A stretch of 24,967 bases of DNA, taken from contig JAVXAN010000010.1 of the NCBI GenBank assembly GCA_036660495.1, forward strand, positions 1-24,967, given 5' to 3'. The notes beneath the pieces are model-generated. The model did not search any database. It saw only the letters and a list, made by a program, of their open reading frames with translations, and was not told where the DNA came from. Positions 8,540-15,112 of this stretch are shown here, piece by piece; position 1 is the stretch's first letter, and each line of letters begins with the position of its first letter. Position numbers and translations under genes: made by a program. Source of the stretch: JAVXAN01 sp036660495. GTDB taxonomy: Bacteria; Bacillota_I; Bacilli_A; RF39; UBA660.

Positions 8540-8586
8540 TTTGTAAAACAATTATATCATATTATTTTACAAAATGTGATATAATT
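8540..8586. promoter_or_regulatory. Two interlocked inverted repeats in the ZIP/proS divergent promoter region
   Basis: TTTGTAAAA (8540-8548) pairs with TTTTACAAA (8565-8573), and AATTATATCA (8550-8559) pairs with TGATATAATT (8577-8586). The second pair contains TATAAT on both strands: minus at 8551-8556, suitable as the ZIP -10, and plus at 8580-8585, possibly for proS with a leader of about 90 bases. The -35 elements are weak. The layout resembles an operator shared by divergent promoters; no known metal-regulator box was matched. Confidence 0.45.
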
Positions 8587-8681
8587 ATCTTAAATATAAG
8601 TAAATAGTAACTTTTACTTATTAGTTTGATTAATTATTAGTAGTTAACTTACTTAAAAAGCTATAAATAAGGAGCAGTAAG

Positions 8682-10115
8682 ATGAAAGAAAATAAAGTAA
8701 AAGACATAACTAGCCGTGACATAGACTTTTCAAAATGGTACACAGACGTTGTAAAAAAAGCTGATTTAATTGATTACTCCTCAGTTAAAGGGTGCATGAT
8801 TATAAGACCGTATGGATATGCAATATGGGAAAACATTCAATCAACACTTGATAAAACTTTTAAAAAGCTTGGGCATCAAAACGTTTACATGCCAATGTTT
8901 ATTCCTGAAAGTTTGCTTAACAAGGAAAAAGAACATGTTCAAGGTTTTGCTCCAGAAGTAGCATGGGTTACTCATGGAGGCAGTGAAAAATTGGAAGAAA
9001 AACTATGTGTTAGACCTACTAGTGAGACATTATTTTGTGAACATTATGCAAAAATAATTAATTCTTATAGGGACTTACCAAAGCTATATAACCAGTGGTG
9101 TTCAGTAGTCAGATGGGAAAAAACAACAAGACCTTTTCTTAGAAGCCGCGAATTCTTATGGCAAGAAGGTCATACAATTCATGCAACTGAAGATGAAGCT
9201 AGACTTGAAACGATTACTATGCTTAATTGTTATGCTGATTTTTGTAAAAATATTTTAGCTATTCCTGTTATTAAAGGCAGAAAAACAGAAAAAGAAAAAT
9301 TTGCAGGTGCTGTTGATACTTATACAATTGAAGCACTAATGTATAATGGTATTGCTCTTCAAAGTGGAACTTCTCATTATTTTGGTGATGGGTTTGCTAA
9401 AGCATTTAACATAGTATATAGTGATAAAGAAAATAAATTAAAATATGCTCATCAAACTTCTTGGGGAGTTACTACAAGGTTAATTGGTGCAATAATAATG
9501 GTTCATAGTGATGATAATGGGCTTGTATTACCACCAAACATTGCTCCAAATAAAGTTATAATAATTCCAATTGGAAAAGATGATAATTTAAATAAAAGGG
9601 CTTATGAGTTTAAAAAATTACTAGAATGCAACGGAATTAATACCATTATTGATAATTCTGATAAATCACCAGGATTTAAATTTGCTGAGGCTGAAGTTAA
9701 AGGAATTCCAGTAAGAATAGAGTTTGGTCAAAGGGACTTAGAGAATGACTCAGTTACAATGGTAAGAAGAGATAATGGACTAAAAGAAATAGTTAAAATA
9801 GAAGATATACCAAACAAGGTTTTAGAACTTCTAGCTTTTATACAAAACGACATGTATGAAAGAGCATTGTTACGAAAAAACGAAATGACTTTTACCGCTA
9901 AAAATTTAGATGAAATGGAAAAAATAATTAATAAACAGCCTGGTTTTATTAAAGCAATGTGGTGTGGTAATGAAAAATGCGAAATTCAAATAAAAGAAAA
10001 AATAGGAGTAACTTCTAGATGCATACCTTTAGATAACAATGAAAAAATAAGTGATAAATGTGTATGCTGTGGCAAAGATGCTAAAGAATTAGTATACTGG
10101 GGAAAACAATATTAA
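8682..10115 (+). CDS. proS: Prolyl-tRNA synthetase, archaeal/eukaryote-like (type 3)
   Basis: A 477-aa class II aminoacyl-tRNA synthetase that charges tRNA-Pro. The catalytic core holds motif 2 (RWEKTTRPFLRSREFLWQEGH, about residues 144-164) and motif 3 (GVTTRLIGAIIMVHSDDNG). The anticodon-binding domain starts at NKVIIIPIG. A C-terminal zinc-type domain follows, with cysteines in CGNEKC, SRC and CVCC, and the chain ends in Tyr as is usual for this type. It has no YbaK-like editing insert, so it is the short ProRS rather than the long bacterial one. AAGGAGCAGTAAG before ATG gives the start. The leader at 8590-8681 has no T-box features. It shares a terminator with the convergent cotJC. Confidence 0.96.
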   Translation: MKENKVKDITSRDIDFSKWYTDVVKKADLIDYSSVKGCMIIRPYGYAIWENIQSTLDKTFKKLGHQNVYMPMFIPESLLNKEKEHVQGFAPEVAWVTHGGSEKLEEKLCVRPTSETLFCEHYAKIINSYRDLPKLYNQWCSVVRWEKTTRPFLRSREFLWQEGHTIHATEDEARLETITMLNCYADFCKNILAIPVIKGRKTEKEKFAGAVDTYTIEALMYNGIALQSGTSHYFGDGFAKAFNIVYSDKENKLKYAHQTSWGVTTRLIGAIIMVHSDDNGLVLPPNIAPNKVIIIPIGKDDNLNKRAYEFKKLLECNGINTIIDNSDKSPGFKFAEAEVKGIPVRIEFGQRDLENDSVTMVRRDNGLKEIVKIEDIPNKVLELLAFIQNDMYERALLRKNEMTFTAKNLDEMEKIINKQPGFIKAMWCGNEKCEIQIKEKIGVTSRCIPLDNNEKISDKCVCCGKDAKELVYWGKQY

Positions 10116-10138
10116 AAAGACTTCATTTGAAGTCTTTT
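10115..10138. terminator. Bidirectional terminator between proS and cotJC
   Basis: AAAAGACTTCA and TGAAGTCTTTT are perfect inverted repeats separated by TT, flanked by A-runs and T-runs. The hairpin sits between convergent stops at 10113-10115 (proS) and 10137-10139 (cotJC). Confidence 0.85.
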
Positions 10139-10697
10139 ATTTATATCCTTTAATTTTATACTCATCAGATAATTCTTTAAACCTTTGATAATGTACTATT
10201 TCTCTTTGTCTTAAAAAAGCTAGCGGGCCTAAAATATCTGGATCCATAGTTAAGTTCATCAAATGTTCATATATTGTTTTTGCCTTTTGTTCAGCCGCTA
10301 AATCTTCTTCTAAGTCTGCAATTGGATTTCCGGTTGTTGATATATATTTGGCATCCCATGGTGTACCACTTGAATCAGATGGAAAAACGCTAAATCCATG
10401 TTCAGTATAATAACTTCCAAGTCCTGCCGATTCAAGTTCTTCTTTTGTTGCACCTTGAAGTAATTGATACAACATTGTACAAATCATTTCAACGTGTGCG
10501 AGTTCTTCAGTTCCTATATCAGTTAACAATGCTTTCCCTTTATCATCTGGCATTGTATACCTTTGGTTTAAATACCTAATAGCTGCCCCTAATTCTCCTT
10601 GTGGGCCTCCATACTGACTAATAATATACTTAACCATTCTTAAGTCCCTATTCTTAATATTTATAGGGTATTGTAATTTTTTTGAATACATCCACAT
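10137..10697 (-). CDS. cotJC: Spore-coat protein CotJC, manganese-catalase family
   Basis: A 186-aa protein matching CotJC from its first residues (MWMYSKKLQYPINIKN, then DLRMVKYIISQYGGPQGELGA). The fold is a ferritin-like manganese catalase; visible metal-ligand candidates are EELAHVE, a Glu-rich DLEEDLAAEQKAK helix and REIVHYQRF. In Bacillus, CotJC is an inner spore-coat protein made in the mother cell. AGAGGAG about nine bases upstream supports the start. It follows the fused cotJAB gene by 17 bases, in the classical operon order. Length agrees with the family. Its presence implies that the organism can, or its ancestors could, form endospores. Confidence 0.93.
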   Translation of the reverse strand: MWMYSKKLQYPINIKNRDLRMVKYIISQYGGPQGELGAAIRYLNQRYTMPDDKGKALLTDIGTEELAHVEMICTMLYQLLQGATKEELESAGLGSYYTEHGFSVFPSDSSGTPWDAKYISTTGNPIADLEEDLAAEQKAKTIYEHLMNLTMDPDILGPLAFLRQREIVHYQRFKELSDEYKIKGYK

Positions 10698-10714
10698 AAT
10701 TATTTATCTCCTCT

Positions 10715-11167
10715 TTATTTTTCCCATGGCCAAGTTCCTTTTACCCAAGCCCAAGGCTGTTGTTCTAGTCCTAAACCATTAGATAAAGTAAGTGGTCCAT
10801 ACTTCGCCTCATATGTATCTGTTAATTTTTCAGCTTGCTGATTATACTGAATATATAATTTTATTGCTGCTTCATCTTCTAGATGAGTATCTAAGTATAA
10901 ATTTAAATCATGAGCCGCAAAAGCATACTGCTGAATATCCTCCATTAATTTTTCTTTTTCTGTATTTGAAACAGGTTTAATTATTTTTCCACTTTTATAA
11001 GGATTATATAAAGTCTTTTGCATATTTCCCCTCATAAAGCCCTCATAAGGATCTACAAAAACATCATTATTTTGTATTTCTCTTGTTTCTAAATCAGGCA
11101 TTATTGCAGGTTTCATATAATTATTAACGTAACCATTTTCCATTAAATATAATTCATAGTTATTCAT
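10715..11167 (-). CDS. cotJAB: Fused spore-coat protein CotJA-CotJB
   Basis: A 150-aa protein joining two coat proteins that are separate genes in Bacillus. Residues about 35-62 resemble the end of CotJA (DPYEGFMRGNMQKTLYNPYK, compare EALRKGTLWPALYSPY as I recall it for B. subtilis CotJA). Residues about 72-150 resemble CotJB: LMEDIQQYAFAAHDLNLYLDTH, KYGPL and the Trp-rich end WAWVKGTWPWE. The N-terminal 30 residues are not recognised. AGGGGG lies six bases before the ATG. No frameshift-like feature marks the junction, so this reads as a real fusion. It is co-transcribed with cotJC. A sporulation sigma promoter could not be placed confidently in 11168-11258. Confidence 0.87.
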   Translation of the reverse strand: MNNYELYLMENGYVNNYMKPAIMPDLETREIQNNDVFVDPYEGFMRGNMQKTLYNPYKSGKIIKPVSNTEKEKLMEDIQQYAFAAHDLNLYLDTHLEDEAAIKLYIQYNQQAEKLTDTYEAKYGPLTLSNGLGLEQQPWAWVKGTWPWEK

Positions 11168-11258
11168 ATTTTTCCCCCTAGCCTATTATATACATTTGAC
11201 TATTTTTAGTATGGGTATATAACTACCATTGTTTTTATGTGATATTAGTATAAATCCA

Positions 11259-11286
11259 TTGACATTATTTAAAAAATAAGTATAAT
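11259..11286 (+). promoter_or_regulatory. tRNA-Gly promoter
   Basis: A consensus TTGACA (11259-11264), a 16-base spacer and a consensus TATAAT (11281-11286) lie 17 bases upstream of the tRNA. It is the strongest vegetative promoter seen in the window. Confidence 0.88.
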
Positions 11287-11303
11287 TAAAAATGCCTACT
11301 AAT

Positions 11304-11377
11304 GCAGGTGTAGTTTAATGGTAGAACCTTAGCCTTCCAAGCTAACTACGGGAGTTCGATTCTCCTCACCTGCTCCA
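11304..11377 (+). tRNA. tRNA-Gly (anticodon TCC)
   Basis: Acceptor arms GCAGGTG and CACCTGC pair fully. The anticodon stem TTAGC/GCTAA holds the loop CTTCCAA with anticodon TCC, reading GGA/GGN. The T-loop is GTTCGAT, the discriminator is T and CCA is encoded. It has its own promoter and terminator. Confidence 0.96.
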
Positions 11378-11389
11378 ATGAGAATTAAG

Positions 11390-11421
11390 TTGCTAACCCT
11401 TATGGTTAGCAATTTTTATTT
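11390..11421 (+). terminator. Terminator of tRNA-Gly
   Basis: TTGCTAACC (11390-11398), a five-base loop and GGTTAGCAA (11404-11412) are followed by TTTTTATTTT. This is a perfect 9-bp stem with a T-run just downstream of the tRNA. Confidence 0.92.
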
Positions 11422-11440
11422 TATATAAAAGTTGATACTT

Positions 11441-11740
11441 CCTTTCAAAAACGAAAGGAGGTATTTTTTATGCAACAAACTACTCTTATTCTTTTGGAAG
11501 ATGATAGAAAAATTCAAAGATGCCAAAATAAATATTTCTAATGATAGTGAAATTTTAATAACAAAAACAAATGTTAAGAAGATTTGTCCTATTATCTATA
11601 AGTTGAAATCCACTAATGCAAACATTGCTATTCTATATTTTAAAATTGATGATATCAAAGATAAAAAACATTATATTCCAAAAATAAAACAGGACTATAC
11701 TTTATCAGAATTAAAACAATATTTGAAGGAAGTTTTGTAA
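11441..11740 (+). pseudogene. Possible frameshifted or decayed small gene after tRNA-Gly
   Basis: A textbook Shine-Dalgarno, AAAGGAGGT (11454-11462), precedes ATG at 11470, but that frame ends after 23 codons. The +1 frame continues as a 79-aa open frame from ATG 11501 (MIEKFKDAKINIS...) to TAA at 11738-11740. Joining the two near 11490 would give a protein of about 90 aa. This suggests a one-base indel or, less likely, a programmed +1 shift. The Shine-Dalgarno lies in the 3' arm of a small hairpin (CCTTTC 11441-11446, GAAAGG 11453-11458). No family is recognised. Confidence 0.35.
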
Positions 11741-11839
11741 ATGAAAAATTTTGATAAATATATTACTATTAAACAAAAACTATTGACCATCGATAATTAT
11801 GGCGTTAGTATATTTATCAATAGTTATATTAAGAGTTGA
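11741..11839 (+). CDS. Short ORF, 32 codons, doubtful
   Basis: ATG follows the TAA of the preceding frame directly (TAAATG), so translational coupling is possible. The frame starts MKNFDKYITIKQ and stops at TGA (11837-11839), with another stop four codons later. It looks like the truncated start of a gene. The rest, 11840-11936, has no open frame or site that I can support. No family is recognised. Confidence 0.2.
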   Translation: MKNFDKYITIKQKLLTIDNYGVSIFINSYIKS

Positions 11840-11936
11840 AAAAATACCCAATAAGACGGTTATAAGATAAACCTTTAAAATCTTAAAGACCATTAATAAT
11901 GTAATATATTTTCAATGTTTCATGTATTTAAAGCAT

Positions 11937-11961
11937 AAAAAAAGCCTAATTGGCTTTTTTT
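11937..11961 (-). terminator. Terminator of the DedA-family gene
   Basis: AAAAAAAGCC (11937-11946), loop TAATT and GGCTTTTTTT (11952-11961). On the minus strand the stem ends in a T-run and contains the TAG stop of the gene. It could also terminate plus-strand transcription from the small ORFs. Confidence 0.8.
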
Positions 11962-12584
11962 CCATTTCTTTTTTTAGTACCCTTTCTTGTTTTATAAAAC
12001 CAAATAACGCCAATTATAGCTACTAACACTAAAATAATCAAAGTAATATAAGCATACTTATTTATTACATCAACTATTTTTCCCCAAGAAGCTCCAACCA
12101 CGCTTCCAATAAATATTAGCGCACTGTTCCAAATAAGCGTTCCAAAAGTTGTAAATAAAATAAAGCTCTTAAAACTCATGTTACTCATACCAGCTGGAAG
12201 CGAGATTAAACTTCTTATTATTGGAACAAACCTACAAAAGAAAACCGCTTTATTACCCGCTTTTTTAAACCAAGCATCCGCCTTCTCTATATCATTAGCA
12301 TTTAAAAACAAAATTTTACCAACTTTTCCTGACACTATTTTTATCAAACGTTCTTTATTTAAAATTTTACCAATATAATATAATACTGTTGCTCCAATTA
12401 ATGCTCCTAACGTTGAAAAAGCAATTACTCCTAAAATTGTTAATTTTGAATACGTAGTCATAAATCCTCCAAAGGTTAATACTACTTCCGAGGGAATTGG
12501 TGGAAATATGTTTTCAATAGCAATTAAAAAAGTTATTCCAAAATATCCAAACTTATTCATAAGTTCAATAATTATCTCTTGCAT
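11946..12584 (-). CDS. DedA/VTT-family membrane protein
   Basis: A 212-aa integral membrane protein of the DedA (SNARE-associated/VTT domain) family, whose members include undecaprenyl-phosphate and phospholipid flippases and proteins tied to membrane homeostasis. Family marks are the early FPPIPSEVVLTFGG re-entrant motif (about residues 26-39), GATVLYYIGK, the amphipathic FCRFVPIIRSLISLPAG (about 114-132, with the conserved F/Y-x-R-x-x-P pattern) and GTLIWN. A final membrane helix is followed by a strongly basic tail (KTRKGTKKRNGKK). GGAGG eight bases upstream supports the start. It appears monocistronic. The substrate is not predictable from sequence. Confidence 0.9.
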   Translation of the reverse strand: MQEIIIELMNKFGYFGITFLIAIENIFPPIPSEVVLTFGGFMTTYSKLTILGVIAFSTLGALIGATVLYYIGKILNKERLIKIVSGKVGKILFLNANDIEKADAWFKKAGNKAVFFCRFVPIIRSLISLPAGMSNMSFKSFILFTTFGTLIWNSALIFIGSVVGASWGKIVDVINKYAYITLIILVLVAIIGVIWFYKTRKGTKKRNGKKAN

Positions 12585-12661
12585 GTTAATCCTCCATGTT
12601 TCTATTATTTATTTCATCAATATTATACTACAATTTTTATAAATATAATACCGCTAATTAA

Positions 12662-12690
12662 AAAAGTTAACAAACAAATTGTTAACTTTT
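12662..12690 (-). terminator. Terminator of the XRE/ABC operon
   Basis: AAAAGTTAACAA (12662-12673), loop ACAAA and TTGTTAACTTTT (12679-12690) form a perfect 12-bp stem just after the last gene. A T-run follows on the minus strand. Confidence 0.85.
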
Positions 12691-12695
12691 ATTTT

Positions 12696-15110
12696 TTAAT
12701 CAATATCTGATCTACTTAGTATTTCCGCCGGAGTTTTCCTTAACGTATTAAATACCGGTATTAATCCAACTACTATATTAAACCCATAAATAATAATTAT
12801 ACTTAAAATTAATACTAATGGATTAATTAAATATTGATCTTTAAATATTAATATTGTTGAAATTTTACTGATAACAAATGCCATAAAAAAGTATCCAGGT
12901 AAACTTGCAATTGTAGTTATAGCAATTATTTCACCCATAAACATTTTATAAATATCTTTTTTCTTAACCCCAATTGCTCTATATATTCCTATTTCTTTTA
13001 CTCTTGATAAAAATGATGCTCTAATTATTAAAAGAATTTCAACAAATGATATTGTAAGGATAACTCCACCCATTATTAGAGTTGCCATAATAACTGGTTT
13101 TTGTTTATTTATATAGTCAGTTTTATTATTAGTATAAATATCTTGAATGTTTAAATCTTGTGCTTGAAAGCTTTTAATAACTTCTTCTTTCTTGTTAGTA
13201 TAAACAATAATATCTGATTTGTTATTAATAACTTTATACTTTATAGTATTGTTATTAACAAGTAAGACATCACTATCATATTTATCAAAATAATAACCAA
13301 CAACTAATAACTTTCTACCATTTACTGTATTTTTTATTTGTTTATTTAACTTCATTTCATTAATGTTTTTAATGTTTACAATAACCTCATAATCATTTTC
13401 TGGTAAACGTCCTTTTCTTAATTCAAACTTTCCTTCCATTAGTTTAAAATCAAGCATATCAGCATTAATAATTTCTTCATTTTGGGAAATACTGTTTGCA
13501 ACTATGTTAATGAACTGATCTTTACTAGTATAAATAGATGGGCTTTTTTTATCAACAATTCCCACAATCTTAAACTTAGGCATGTTTGGTATTTCTACTT
13601 CTTTACCAATTAAATCTTCAATGTTTTTAATACCAGCCTGTAAAGCTAACTGTTTTTTAAACATACTATCTACCGAAGCTTTATCAACAACTATTTCATG
13701 ATTATTTTCCGGCATTCTACCATTTATTATTTCATTTTGTTTAATCATCTCTATGCTAGATAATGAACCTTTTAAATAATCTGAGGTAATACTAGTTTGA
13801 TAAAAATTATTATAAGTTAGTTTAAATGACACAATTGAATTTCCAGGGATTAAATACTTAACGTTTTCATCTAACTCATATTTTAAATAATCATCAACGT
13901 TTGTCTTCTTTGACTTGATTAGTAGATAATCTTTATTCTGCTGAATAAATTTCTCATCTTTTATGTTTATAATTCCAAAAATGTTACTAATAGAATAAAG
14001 GATAAACATTGCTGATACAAAGAAACCAACAAGTAATATTTTCTTCAAAAAGGGATAATTAAACACTTTCTTGAATCCATTTATAAGCAATGTAAACGGG
14101 TTTAAAATAGAAGTATACTTAAGCTTTCCTCTATTAACTAATTTATCAGAATCAAATTTATACTTTAAATACTCATCTTTTGTTATTTTTTTATAATGAT
14201 CATCAACAAATTCAATGTTAGAATTATTATCAAGAACTTCTAACTTATTATTATCATTATTACTTTTAAAATAAATATTTCCATTTTTAATTACAATTTC
14301 TAAATTAATTTTATTTTTATTTTCACTATAAATATCTATATTATAATTATCATCATTTAACTTTATGTGGTTATCTAAATCTTTTAAATAAATTTTATTA
14401 TCAATTCGGTAGTCAAGCTCGTTTTCATGATTATTTAAATCATCAGATATAATTACCCCATCTTTTACTTCAATAATTCGTGATGCGTAAAAATAAGCCA
14501 ACTCTTTTTCATGAGTAACTAATATTACTAGCTTATCTTTTGAAATAGATTTTATAATGTTCATTATTTCAATTGTGTTTTTACTATCTAAATTACCAGT
14601 TGGTTCATCTGCTATTATAATTGATGGATTTTTAACAATTGCTCTTGCAATTCCTACCCTTTGTCTTTCTCCACCAGATAACATCTCAGCAAGACGGTTT
14701 CGATACCTATACATTCCAACTTTTTCTAAAACATAATCAACTCTTGTTTTTATTTCTTTTTTATCCTTAATACCAATCATTTTTAATACTAAGGCAATGT
14801 TATCATAAACACTCATGTTATTTATTAAATTATAGTTTTGAAAAATATAGCCAATATTTAAGTTTCTTATTTCGTCTACCTTTGATACGAGTCTTCTAGT
14901 TATCTTTTTATCGTTAATATATATTTTACCACTATTAACCTTATCTAACCCACCAATAGCGTTTAAAAGGGTTGTTTTACCACTGCCTGATGATCCTAAA
15001 ATAGATACTAGTCCAGAGTCTTCCAACTTCATAGAAGTGTTATTAATAACGTGAATTTGATTTTTTTTATGTTTGTTAAAATATTTATTAACATTTTCTA
15101 CTATTATCAT
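12696..15110 (-). CDS. ABC transporter, fused ATPase and FtsX-type permease (MacB/BceAB-like), second subunit
   Basis: An 804-aa fusion. Residues 1-220 are an ABC ATPase with Walker A GSSGSGKT (39-46), signature LSGGE (144-148), Walker B IIIADEP (164-170) and H-loop His200. Residues 225-330 are an Asn/Asp/Lys-rich linker. TM1 is at about 358-380 and a large extracytoplasmic domain at 381-670. Three TMs follow (about 672-697, 728-750, 763-785) with the FtsX motif EIGIYRAIGVKKKDI. This is the four-helix half-transporter layout of mechanotransmission (type VII) ABC systems, which extrude or detach peptides and lipids instead of pumping across the membrane core. GRMPxxxHEIVV (464 on) and GRLPxxDYEVIV (567 on) are two copies of a motif common in such exodomains. 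The start is two bases after the upstream stop, with GAGGTG inside that gene's end. It probably pairs with the 735-aa protein. Confidence 0.88.
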   Translation of the reverse strand: MIIVENVNKYFNKHKKNQIHVINNTSMKLEDSGLVSILGSSGSGKTTLLNAIGGLDKVNSGKIYINDKKITRRLVSKVDEIRNLNIGYIFQNYNLINNMSVYDNIALVLKMIGIKDKKEIKTRVDYVLEKVGMYRYRNRLAEMLSGGERQRVGIARAIVKNPSIIIADEPTGNLDSKNTIEIMNIIKSISKDKLVILVTHEKELAYFYASRIIEVKDGVIISDDLNNHENELDYRIDNKIYLKDLDNHIKLNDDNYNIDIYSENKNKINLEIVIKNGNIYFKSNNDNNKLEVLDNNSNIEFVDDHYKKITKDEYLKYKFDSDKLVNRGKLKYTSILNPFTLLINGFKKVFNYPFLKKILLVGFFVSAMFILYSISNIFGIINIKDEKFIQQNKDYLLIKSKKTNVDDYLKYELDENVKYLIPGNSIVSFKLTYNNFYQTSITSDYLKGSLSSIEMIKQNEIINGRMPENNHEIVVDKASVDSMFKKQLALQAGIKNIEDLIGKEVEIPNMPKFKIVGIVDKKSPSIYTSKDQFINIVANSISQNEEIINADMLDFKLMEGKFELRKGRLPENDYEVIVNIKNINEMKLNKQIKNTVNGRKLLVVGYYFDKYDSDVLLVNNNTIKYKVINNKSDIIVYTNKKEEVIKSFQAQDLNIQDIYTNNKTDYINKQKPVIMATLIMGGVILTISFVEILLIIRASFLSRVKEIGIYRAIGVKKKDIYKMFMGEIIAITTIASLPGYFFMAFVISKISTILIFKDQYLINPLVLILSIIIIYGFNIVVGLIPVFNTLRKTPAEILSRSDID

Positions 15111-15112
15111 AA

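Noticed and set aside
8586..8681. T-box or riboswitch leader of proS
   Set aside because: The leader is short and lacks the conserved T-box bulge sequence and an antiterminator; the TAAGTAA-type partial repeats are weak.
11168..11258. SigE or SigK promoter of the cotJ operon
   Set aside because: CATACT and TATAAT-like elements occur, but no pair with correct spacing to a sporulation-sigma consensus could be placed.
11470..11541. Start of a response regulator (LILLEDDRKI)
   Set aside because: The resemblance covers about ten residues only and the frame stops after 23 codons; downstream sequence is not a receiver domain.
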